A DNA stretch of 12,887 bases, taken from the NCBI GenBank assembly GCA_001584585.1, contig LSYV01000018.1, positions 803,227 through 816,113 of the forward strand. Reading direction: 5' to 3'. The translations under genes and the position numbers were made by a program. Positions 1-8,569 of this stretch are shown here, piece by piece (position 1 is the first letter of the stretch; the number at the start of each line of letters is the position of its first letter). The DNA comes from Gonium pectorale. Its lineage: Eukaryota; Chlorophyta; Chlorophyceae; Chlamydomonadales; Volvocaceae. A model generated the notes under the pieces. It searched no databases and was not told the DNA's origin. It saw only the letters and a program-made list of their open reading frames with translations.

Positions 1-1303
1 CTTCCCCTTCGCTGCGCCCGCGGCCCACGGCGCCCGGCCCGTGCGGTCCTGCGGCGGCCTCAGCAGCTGCGGGGACGGGCCCCACGGATGCGGCCCCATC
101 GCGGGATGAGATGTCCCCGCGGTCGGACCTCGCGGCGCGCGAGGACCAGAGACGCAAAGTGGCAGCTCCTGGGTGGCCGACGGCGGCGGCAGCGGCGGTG
201 GCGCCCGACGCGTAGCCTGCTGCGCCCGGCAGAGCTAGCTCCCGCTTCCGGGGCATCGCATGCCAAGGTGCGTGGAGCGCACATCCGGGGGACAAGAGGC
301 GTGGCGCCGCAGGCCGAGGCAGGGGCAGGGGCCCAGGGGACGGGTCCCGAGGGCCCGGTCCGCGCCGGCTAGTCCCCAGCCACCTCAGTGCGTCCACCGG
401 GGGGAGCCCGCCTCTAGCACCCGGCCCTGATGTTGGAAGGATTGGAGGCTCACGGAGCGGGGCCGATGCGACTCGTCGGGGGGGGGACGGGCAGGAGAGG
501 CGCGGAACAGCCCGCCCGCTGGCCTCGGTCACCGACTCATGGAACCGAACGTGCCCGACTGGTAAGGCGCAGGGCTGGGCCGAGGGGTAGCAGGGAGCCG
601 GGCTGGCGGCGTGCGTGACACGGGGCCTGTCGCCGACCTCCGGTCCCCTGCCGTACTGTGCTGCAGCCCAGCTTCGCGGCAGCGCATCGGGGCATCCGCA
701 AAGCTCCGACAGGTCGCAACAGAGCTGCGGGCATGGATCTTTCAGGCCAAGCAGGCGGGAAGCGCAGCGGAGCGCCCGCCCCATGCCGCCGGCAGCGGTC
801 ACGTAGGTTCAGCAGAGTGGCACTGCATGATAGAGCATTTGCTGCGGGACAGATGCGAGTTTGAGGCGCGGCTAGACGGCTCGACACCGTACGGGTACGG
901 GTGGATTGCACGCTCCCGCACCTTCCACAGACTCCCCACACCTGCATCCCGTCCGCTAAGTGTGATTTGGGTACATAGACCAGGCGTCTTTTGCCATTGA
1001 CCCCTGCGTCGACAGCCCTTTTTCCTCGCGACTTCCATCGTGCGTGCAACTCACTCGGTCCGCATGTGACTCAGAACAGCAACTTAGTGCTTTTCTACTC
1101 CATTACTTGCCGTTACAGAAGGCAGGGGAGGCGCTGCGCAACTCCGTCGCGTGCTGCTGCAACACCGGCACCCCGGAGTCTAACTATGTCCTTCTAACTG
1201 GAATCAAAGCCCAACTGTTATATCAGTGGCGTCAGATTCGACTGCCACGACCTCACAGCAACTCAATCAGCGTCGCGCGGAGGCCCATTCGCGCCGTGCG
1301 GGA
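1..1303. other. Leader/intergenic region upstream of gene A
   Basis: No convincing complete gene is visible here. The first 215 bases are open in the third forward frame, ending at TAG 213-215. That frame reads as a 70-residue Ala/Pro-rich stretch and could be the last exon of a gene lying to the left, but codon choice is mixed and no TGTAA poly(A) motif follows within this region, so it is not called as a gene. Bases 216-620 are very GC-rich, with a run of nine G at 478-486. From about 820 to 1250 the composition becomes less GC-rich, which fits promoter or 5' UTR sequence of gene A. The frame used by gene A exon 1 is closed by TAA at 1181-1183 and has no ATG before 1304. A pyrimidine-poor but possible acceptor ends at 1226, so a spliced 5' UTR or an additional upstream exon cannot be excluded. 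Confidence 0.5.
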
Positions 1304-4300
1304 ATGGCGTGTGCGTATGAAGACCAGCTTGAAGATGACCAGGAGGCAGTCTCTGGCCCCGAGCTGGAGGTCGAGCTGCTTCGCGAGCAGATAGCCATGC
1401 TCACGAAGCAGTATTACATGGACCGAAAGACATGGAACTCAGAGAGACAACGCCTTGAGCAACGCCTCCACGAGGCCGCACGCAGCAGCTCTCAGCAACC
1501 GGCGAGCGGTGAGGCGTTGAGGCGCCCTACGACCTCCAGCCTTGCGGCGTCAGAGTCCGCAAGCGACGCCAACCCTGACGACGGGGAACCCTTCATGAGC
1601 GCGCACGAGGGCAGCTTCTCGTCCAGCTTCGTCCAGTCGCTCTCTCGAACGGGCAGCCCAGAGTCATTGGGCTTGCAAGGTGGGCCACAATGTGATGCAC
1701 CTCGTTGCATGATGCACCGGTTGCGGCAGTTGGAGTGGGGAAGGCCAAGGGGCCGAGCAACCGCCGGTATCTCAGAAAATGTCTCAAACCTCACCCGAAC
1801 TCCGGCCCCTGCCCGTCATTTGCCTACTTATGGACGCAGACGGCGCACGTGGCAGCCCCCGCGTGGTGGTGTCCATCGGGGGTGCCTGCTCCCCTCCCGA
1901 TGCCGCCCAAACGGAGATACTCGCTGAGCAGGTGGCGGGCCTGCAGCGGCAGCTGGAGGTGAGACCCTTGCGGGGTTAGGAGCCGGACAGCTCTGCGGGT
2001 ATAGGTTTGCACAGCTCCACGCAGGTACATGTTTCTTAGGCCGGGGAGGGGGCGTCGTAATGGACAGAGGTATCAGCTCCCACTGTGCCCCCTTCTCTAA
2101 ACCTTACCCGCAATCCCCCGATCAACTCGCAGGAGAGCAAGCGCAATGCCGACTCCGCGGCAGCCCGCTGGGCGATGGAGCGCGAGGCGCTACACCGCCA
2201 GGTGGGGGTGGGGGCCCGCCTGCGGGGAGTGGGAGGGGCGGCCTGGGGCCCACTCGGTGCGGTGCGGGGCCGGATCTTTGACGCCTACGGGAGGCACGGG
2301 CCGCTCTATCACAGCCCGCTACCTGGCCTCCAACATCTCGAGCTCGGCAGTCGACCGCTTGGGTACCCGGGCCCCCGGCTCCCCAGGTCCACGCGCTGAT
2401 CGCGCTGGCGGAGGGCCCCTCGCGCCCCGGCTCGGAGGGCGGTACTGCCGGGCTGCTGCCGGCCTCCGCTTGCTCGCTGCTAACCCAGGGCTCGGTTCCG
2501 CTGCCCGCGGCGGAGGCAGCGCAGGAGGCCCAGGCGCAGGCGCAGCGGCTGCAGGAGCTGGAGGCGATGGTGGAGGAGCTGCAGGTGGGGCGGAAGAGGG
2601 CGGTGCGGAAGTGGGGCAGGGTGGGGTGGGGCGTGGCGTGGGAGGTCGGGGTGGGGTGGGGCGGGGCGGGGTAGGGTGGATCGGGATGCTCAGCCGGAGA
2701 GGGTGGAAGGCTTGGAAGGGACGGTGCAGTGTGGGTGTCCGGTGGACTGCCATACCCCAGGCACCACACCTGGGTGTCGGTTGCTCCTTGGCAGCGCGTG
2801 TGTGCGTCCCACGTGTGTTTCCGGGTGCGCCGCGGTCGCCACGGAGGAGCGCAACGCCCGCTCGTCTCCCGGCCGCTCATCCGCCCAGGCCGAGCGGAAC
2901 AACCTGGAGGAGCAACTCCACGTGGCGGCGGCGGAGGCGGCCCGCGCAGGCCGCGCCGCCGCCGCCAAGGCCGCGCCTGCGCCTGCCCTCTCCCCCGCCA
3001 CCTCCCTCGACGTCGCCACCCCGCGCAGCCCGCTGCCCTCCTGCCCACCGCCGCTGCCGCTGCCGCCGGCGCGAGCTAGCGCCCCCACGCTCCCCACGCC
3101 CTCCACCACCTATGGCGGCGCCCCGCCGGCGGCGCTGTCCTATGAGGTGGAGTGGAACCGCAACCTGACGCTGACGGACAGCGTGAGCATGCCCACCCTG
3201 CTGGCGGAGAAGGCGGCGCTGGAGCACGAGCTGCGCAGCCTGCGGGCCGAGTGCGTGGCGGTGCCGCGGGCCGAGTTTGCAGAGCTGAGCAGCGCCAGGC
3301 GACAGCTGGTGGGTGCAGATGGGCCGGCGGGCGGGAGCGATGTATGTTTAATGTATGCATAACATGGGGGGATAGGGAGGCGGGCAGGGAAGCGGTGGCG
3401 GTGGTGTGATGGTCGGACCTGTGGCCTTGCCCCGCCCAAGCTTGCCCAACGGACTGAGTAATCCTGCCCCGCCCGCAGGCGTTCCTAGAAACCGAGGTGT
3501 CTCAGCTGCGGGAGGAGGCGGAGGAGGCCGCCCGCCTGCGCGAGCAGGCGGAGGCGCAGCTGGCTGAGATGCTTGCGGTAAGGAGGGAGCGATGGTCGGG
3601 GCCTGTGCCGGCCTTTGGTGGCGGTGGGGTCCGCCGCATCAGGACCTGGATCTCAGGGACGCGGCGTGGGGAGCTGGCATGCGTTGGAGCGCTAACGGGC
3701 GTGCCAGGGACTTGCAGGCCGGGGTTGGGGCCAGATGGCGGATGCGTGACTTTCACCCACTTTGCTGGGCTGTCCATCCCCGCGACCCCCAACCTCGCCA
3801 TCCCCGCCACTGCCCATGCCGTTGATCACCCCGTCCAACCCGTCCCTCAGAGCTGCGTGCCGGTCCCGCGGGATGAGTACCAGGCGCTGTTGCGGGGCGC
3901 TGCGGCGGCGCGCGCGCGAAGCGCCTCCTCTTCCTCCGCCTCGTCCTGCGCCTCCGCGGCGCACTCCTCCGAGCGGGCGCCCTCCAACCCGGCCACCGCC
4001 CTCCCCCCGGTGGCAGCAGCCGGCACCGCAAAGATGGAGGGGGAGACGGAGGCAGCGGATTGTTCGGAGGTGGTTGTGCTCCGCGATCAGCTGGCGGCTG
4101 CGGTGGACGCCTCGGTGGCCGAGTGCTCCCGCCTGGGCGGCCGGGTCCGGGAGCTGGAGGAGGAGGTCACCCGCCTCCAGAGCGAGGTGGGGGCGCGGAT
4201 GTGGAGTTTTGGGGGAGTGGGGCTGGGCGGCATCGCGGGAGGGGTTTGGGCGGGCGCTGGTGCCGCAGACTCGGCCAAGACATGCGGGGGCGTGCAATGG

Positions 4301-5925
4301 CCGGGACGCAGGAGCCACGGGCCGTGGCCCGGCTGACGGAGCGGGGGCCCTGAAAGCCTGAAGCCGCGACGTGGGTGTATATGTGTGCGTAGGTACTGCT
4401 TACAGGCGGATAGTGGGCGGGCGGGCCAACGAGGCCTGGGCTCGGCTACCACTGTGGGTCTGTCTGCAGCACGTGGCGCCTTTGCCCTGTACCCGGCATC
4501 GCGTTGTCGCACTGGCGCTGGACACACCGATGGCGCTGATTGGCGCGCCTCCGTCCCGGCCTCGGCCTCACCCGTCTCGGCGTTGGCCCCACCCGCCCGA
4601 CAGAACTTCACGCTGCGCACCGACGTGAGCGCCTTCCGCGTGGCGCTGGCGGCTGGACGGCGCCAGGCGCTGGCGGTCGCGAGCGAGGAGGCGCGCGCGG
4701 CCACTGCGGCGGCGGAGGGGGCGCGCGCGGCCGCGCTGGAGGAGCTTCGGGCGGCGCGGCAGCGGCTGGCCGGCCTCGAGGTGGGGGCCTTCGAGCTGCT
4801 GGCGTGGGTGCCGTCGGGCAGTGAGGGCGACGGCGGGCGGCCGCTCGGAGGCTGCGAGGGGTCGCGGAGGCGTCGCGCCGGCTGGGACCCGGACAGCGGC
4901 TGGCCCTGGCAGCCGGGTTCGGTCTCCGCGGCTGGCAGCGCGGCGCCGGGGCTGGAGCCCTCCGCTGCTTGTCCGCTGCGTCACCAGGGTGCCGCCTCTG
5001 TGCCGCGTCCGCTCGCTTGTTCGGTGCGCACCGGCTGATGACTGACGCGGGATTCTGCCCGCCCCTCCCTCCCTCCATCCCCCGTGTGTCGACAGTCGGA
5101 GCTTGCGGCTGCGCGCAAGGAAGCCGAGGCGGCGACAGCGCAGCGGTGAGGGGTGCGGGTGGGTCCGCGGGGCGCTGGCTTGTGCTCCTCTGCCGCATGC
5201 CTGTGTCGGCACGGTCCCGGGGTCTGCCCATAGATGGCGCCCCAAGCAATCCAATCCCGCCCCTGCTGCTGCATCGCACGCCCACTGCACTTCAGCGCGA
5301 ACTATAACACTTCGACGCAACTCGTGTGGTTTGACTCGATACTTTGGGAGCGCTTGCAGTTCTGTTTGCTGCGCCACTCCCACTCCCATTCCCACACCCT
5401 ACCGCAACCGCATCTGCCGGCAGCCCCGCCTGCCCAGCTCAGCGCACCGGAATTGAGCGTCTCCGCGCTGCCTCTCGGCCCGAACCCCTACCCCGCCCAA
5501 ACCTCAACTGACCTGCCCTCCCCTGGCTCCCACTGGCCCGACACAGCGACGTGCTGCTAGCGGACCTGGCCACCGTCCGCGACGCGGCGGTGCGCACCAC
5601 CCAGGCGCTCGCGGACTGCGAGGGCTGCCGCGAGGCGGCGGAGGCGGCCGCCGCAGCGGCCGCCGCCGAGCTGGCGGAGGCGCGGCAGGAGCTGGCGGGC
5701 GCGCGCGGCCTGGTTGTTCGCGACAAGTTGCGCAGCCGGCGGCTGGCGGGTTTGCCGCTGGAGTGGATGGCCGGCTGGGGCTCGGGCGGCAGCAGCGGCG
5801 AGCAGGCGGCGGTGGAGGGGGAGGCCGAGGGAGAAGAAGAGGCGGCGGAGGTGGAGGCGGTGGGGGAGGCGGAGTGCGCCACGAATGAAGGCGGGGTTGA
5901 GGCCGGCTGCGCCCCACGGCGGTGA
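1304..5925 (+). CDS. Gene A: 740-residue coiled-coil protein, ten exons
   Basis: Proposed exons are 1304-1679, 1840-1958, 2133-2201, 2387-2584, 2889-3308, 3479-3577, 3851-4186, 4604-4780, 5096-5145 and 5547-5925 (stop TGA 5923-5925). Every junction is GT-AG, and the phases (1, then 0 seven times, then 2) join into one 2,223-base frame. ATG 1304 is the first in-frame ATG after the upstream TAA at 1181. Heptad-rich helical segments lie at about 20-60, 147-190, 230-275, 355-440, 498-540 and 550-675. They are separated by a Ser-rich stretch (61-125), a Pro-rich linker (284-334) and a Ser/Ala linker (446-485). An eight-alanine run sits at 648-655, and 704-735 is strongly acidic. The motif C-V-x-V-P-R-x-E-(F/Y) occurs twice, at 376-384 and 429-437. 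No signal peptide, membrane segment or catalytic motif is visible. A structural or scaffold role is the natural guess for such a protein, but I do not recognise the family. The exon 1 start and the intron 1 acceptor (ACGCAG ending 1839) are the least certain points; the acceptor at 1775 would leave the wrong frame. Confidence 0.7.
1680..1839 (+). other. Intron 1 of gene A (phase 1)
   Basis: Donor GTGGGC follows CAAG, and the acceptor is GGACGCAG. This choice joins a single G to AC, making an Asp codon (residue 126), and puts translation into the frame that reads through the helical segment ending at 1958. A good-looking competing acceptor, TATCTCAG ending 1775, would remove exactly 96 bases and return to the exon 1 frame, which does not continue into the rest of the coiled coil. 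Alternative use of the two acceptors would therefore give very different products. Confidence 0.6.
2613..2685 (+). repeat. G-tract array in gene A intron 4 (G-quadruplex potential)
   Basis: Within intron 4 (2585-2888) the + strand, which is also the RNA-like strand, carries about ten runs of three or four G separated by one to five bases, many as GGGGT or GGGGC units. This satisfies the usual G3+N1-7 quadruplex pattern several times over. It begins about 28 bases after the donor at 2585. Similar but weaker G-richness follows the donors of introns 3 and 7. Confidence 0.75.
3578..3850 (+). other. Intron 6 of gene A, stop-free and a multiple of three
   Basis: Donor GTAAGG is the closest match to the canonical eukaryotic donor in this gene, and the acceptor CCCTCAG follows a pyrimidine-rich tract. 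The intron is 273 bases long, and the frame of exons 6 and 7 stays open throughout it. Retention would insert 91 residues rich in Gly, Arg and Thr between residues 427 and 428. The inserted stretch lacks the heptad and alanine character of the flanking exons, which is why I call it an intron. Confidence 0.65.
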
Positions 5926-7110
5926 TGCCAGAATGGGGGGCGTGGGCGTACGTGGCGTACAGAGGCGGCTGGGAGGTCCGGGGCGGTCGGCAGGTGCTTG
6001 GATATGGAAGAAGGGAGGTGGTTTTGTGCCAGGAGGAGGGGTGAGGGAGGTGGAAGCGAGGGAGGGCGTTCAGGCGCCCGGGCGGCTGCGCTCGAGCGCA
6101 AGTTGGAGGTGCGGAAGCGGTGAGGTGCGGGTCGCAGGCGGCGAGGCCGTGATCGATACACCCCCAACGGCTTGGAGCACGACCCGCCTGAGCTGCTTGG
6201 GCGGGCGGCTGCGTGCCTGGCCCTCGGCCTCGGCCTGGGCGCCCAATGGAGGTGCGTGTGGCGGTAGTAGGAGCGTAGCAGGGTGATGTGCAGGGGCCCC
6301 GCGGGTATGCGGAGGGGCCGAGGGGGACGGTTACGACTCGGGCAGCGCGCTGTGGTTTGCGGACAGCTCGGAGGGTTCGGCGCGAGGGGCCGGAGGCTGC
6401 TGGTGCGGGTCGTGTCGGGGCGTCGGTGGTTAAAATAAGTCTCCGCGCGAGCGTGCTTCCAGGGGTCGTGCGGGAGGAGTGGCCGGGGCCGTTCTAGTCC
6501 GGCAGGTTCAGGGGCCTGTTCTCTGCGTTTCATGGTACAACACGTTTGGCGGCTCTTCGGCCGCGCGCGGGTCAGTCCCAGGCCCAGCCGATGCGGCCCA
6601 AACCCCCGGCCGCGCGCCGCCCTTGCCGACGGCCCCTGGCACGCGTCACTTACTGCCATACTGCCTGCCGCGCTAAGCGCCTCGCGAGGGGCTGCGGAAG
6701 AATGAGCAGGTGCACTTGCCGGGACACCGTGTTGTCTCTCACTTGTTTCACGGGCTGTGAGTAGTTGTGTTGGTCGACAGTGGCAGCGCTGGCCGCCCTT
6801 GTCTAACGCGCAGCTGCGCGACGCGCCGCGTCGCGTGTCGAATGCTGAACACACGCAGCGTCACCCTTATGGGTTGGGTACGTGTTGCGCGTTTGGCGCG
6901 CGCTCATGCTCCACCTCCCTTTCCCAGGCATCCATCCAGTCGCGCTGCCGTGCCGCCTGCTGGTGATCCATCGCGCTAGTATTGCATTGAGCCATCCCCG
7001 GCGTCACCTCCAAATGCAGACCCCAACAGTCGTTGCAAGATGGAGTGGCGGCCGGCGGGGCCATCCTGCGCCGTGCGACCATGTTTCGTACGTGACGATA
7101 CGCTTGAACC

Positions 7111-7140
7111 GTACTGTATTGTACGGCATTGTACGGCGCG
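7111..7140 (+). repeat. Three degenerate 10-bp units beginning GTAC
   Basis: GTACTGTATT, GTACGGCATT and GTACGGCGCG follow each other directly. The second shares seven of ten bases with the first and seven with the third. The GTAC cores are exactly one helical turn apart. A fourth GTAC lies at 7088. Confidence 0.6.
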
Positions 7141-7770
7141 ATAACCTGGCGCGTCAGGACCTGACGTTGTGGGCGCTTGTGCTTTTGGACTACGTGACTC
7201 GTGTATGTGCCGCATTCGGGTGGGCGCCGCTGTTGATCGCGGTGGGTCCCTTGCCTGCGTCTTCGAGCGTTGTGCTGATTGTTATAGTTGGCGGGCGCCG
7301 GCGCTGGCGCCGCGTGCTCAGAAATGTCGACGGCAGCGGTGGCCTGGGTTGCTCGACAGTCCCTGCCGACGCCGGTCTGGAGAGTGCTGACAGCGGTATC
7401 CCCTGATCAGGTCTTCCGCATTGAGGCTGGCTGTTTTTCAAGTTCGAGGGACTACATTGACTGGTCCGCCTATGACGTCAGGGCCTACGGCGTGCCGGAG
7501 CGGAGACGCCTGCATGGAGGTTGTTCTTTCTCTTGCGGGAGATGAGCATCGGGGCCCCAGCTGAACGCACCGCGTGGGTGAGTGTGTGGTGAAGTGTTGG
7601 TCCCCTAGGCGCCTTGTACATTCGTTTGGTGCCTTGGGAGCGGAGTCACGGTGGTCCGTTGCCGACCGCGACCACGCGGGCGCATGGCGGCTTATTGCAT
7701 TGTACAATCCATTGTACAGAGGGGTGTGGTTTTGCGAAAGAGGCCCCAAGAGATGAGCTTCCTGGGGCAA

Positions 7771-7775
7771 TGTAA
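7771..7775 (+). terminator. Candidate poly(A) signal TGTAA for gene A
   Basis: TGTAA is the known near-upstream poly(A) element of Chlamydomonas nuclear genes. This is the first copy downstream of the gene A stop on the + strand, 1,846 bases after it. Such a long 3' UTR is possible in these algae, but a variant signal nearer the stop could be used instead. Confidence 0.35.
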
Positions 7776-7852
7776 CCGCTTGGGTCGCGAAAGTCCCGTC
7801 ACTACGTCCCAGGGCAGAGTTCTGGCAGACTTTGCTACCAAGGGGTTGCCCA

Positions 7853-7865
7853 GGGGGGGGGGGGG
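7853..7865 (+). repeat. Homopolymer of 13 G
   Basis: An uninterrupted G run in the non-coding region between the two genes, followed by CGG. It is the longest homopolymer in the window and prone to sequencing or replication slippage, so its exact length is uncertain. Confidence 0.85.
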
Positions 7866-8090
7866 CGGTCCCCACACTATGTGTCGAGGTGTGGCTCCCC
7901 ACTTGCGTTTCATTTGTCCTCGAGATGCTGCCCAATCATTGACGCCAGAAGTGCTATGCGCGCCTCGTTGGCCCTCGCCCACAGCGTGCTGCTAGAGTGC
8001 CGGTGGTTTCTCGCCACGCCGTTACGGATTTATCTCCTGACGCATGTGTGCGACGTCTGTGTAGTTGGTCCCACAGTGTCACTGTCGCCT

Positions 8091-8112
8091 GCAGCGGATG
8101 GGCAGCGGATGG
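8091..8112 (+). repeat. Tandem duplication of an 11-mer
   Basis: GCAGCGGATGG occurs twice with no gap, about 310 bases upstream of the gene B TATA box. It is short, and no function is evident. Confidence 0.75.
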
Positions 8113-8420
8113 GCAAGGTATGGGCGCGGCTGTGGGGCACGCGGGCTACTACTCAACTCCTCCACTCGCCCTTGCCCGCACGTAGTCACTCGCCACTCAT
8201 GCGCCAGCCGTGCATGCTCGCTTCTCACACGCCAGCCCACGACGTGATTAACGAGCAGTACAACAAGCAGTATGTACGTGCTGGTTGTTCAAACAGCATC
8301 CTGCCTTCTGCAGTAATTTTCCAACTGTGGCATAGCCGCATAGCGAGAAAACTGCTCACGCTCCGACACAGTCCTTCCCTGCGTTAACCCTCTGACCATG
8401 CTCATGTTTAAATTACAAAC

Positions 8421-8426
8421 TATAAA
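8421..8426 (+). promoter_or_regulatory. TATA box of gene B
   Basis: TATAAA lies in a local AT-rich patch (8405-8426), which stands out in this GC-rich window. It is 88 bases upstream of the gene B start codon. A start site 25-35 bases downstream would fall near 8450-8456, giving a 5' leader of about 55 bases. The position fits a classical TATA promoter; no initiator motif was assigned. Confidence 0.6.
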
Positions 8427-8452
8427 GGCCCTGCTCTTCGAATAGGACAACC

Positions 8453-8473
8453 ATGCGCTTCGATGGGAACTAG
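8453..8473 (+). promoter_or_regulatory. Short upstream ORF of six codons
   Basis: ATG 8453 begins a six-codon frame (M-R-F-D-G-N) closed by TAG at 8471-8473. The bases before the ATG (CAACC) suit algal translation starts. It lies right at the transcription start predicted from the TATA box, so it may or may not be in the mRNA. Confidence 0.4.
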
Positions 8474-8494
8474 ATTCAGGCAGGGGTAGTTGGA

Positions 8495-8569
8495 ATGGCT
8501 AGCAAAAGATGCTGCGGCGGGGGCCATGTTATCGGTTGCCACTCTTGGCTGGAGCATACTGCTGTATGA
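8495..8569 (+). promoter_or_regulatory. Upstream ORF overlapping the gene B start
   Basis: ATG 8495 opens a 24-codon frame ending at TGA 8567-8569. It overlaps the gene B start codon (8509) in a different frame. Ribosomes starting here would bypass the main start, so gene B translation would rely on leaky scanning or on a transcription start inside the leader. The start context (TTGGAATGG) has G at -3 and +4. The product is Cys/Gly-rich and has no recognisable function. Confidence 0.4.

Larger units (their letters stand above)
5926..8420. other. Gene-poor region: gene A 3' UTR and gene B upstream DNA
   Basis: These 2.5 kb follow the gene A stop and precede the gene B TATA box. Reading frames present on both strands have no convincing domain, codon pattern or splice structure. 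The left part (5926-6420) is G-rich; the right part is noticeably less GC-rich. The only TGTAA motif on the + strand is at 7771-7775, which would give gene A a 3' UTR of about 1.85 kb. Other features are a run of 13 G (7853-7865), three GTAC cores spaced exactly ten bases apart (7111, 7121, 7131), the palindrome ATTGTACAAT (7699-7708) and a tandem 11-mer (8091-8112). An unannotated non-coding RNA is possible but nothing shows one. Confidence 0.6.

Noticed and set aside
611..1000. Forward open frame upstream of gene A with a short helical-looking stretch
   Set aside because: It starts without an ATG and could not be joined to gene A exon 1 by a convincing in-phase junction. It is more likely 5' leader or intergenic DNA.
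2122..3048. A 308-codon minus-strand open frame
   Set aside because: It is antisense to gene A exons 3-5 and their introns, composed of Pro/Arg-rich low-complexity sequence, and has no splice or promoter support.
2146..3168. A 340-codon forward open frame
   Set aside because: It runs through introns 3 and 4 of gene A and reads exons 4 and 5 in the wrong frame. The Gly-rich part is simply the translated G-tract array.
5439..6854. A 471-codon open frame on the minus strand across the last gene A exon and the sequence beyond it
   Set aside because: It is the antisense of a GC-rich, alanine-rich exon plus G-rich non-coding DNA, where stop codons are rare by composition. The product is Arg/Pro/Ser-rich low complexity with no domain.
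6882..8387. Forward open frames of 165-175 codons between the two genes
   Set aside because: They have mixed codon use, no recognisable domain and no consistent start or splice context, and they contain the GTAC repeats or short tandem duplications, so they look like chance frames.
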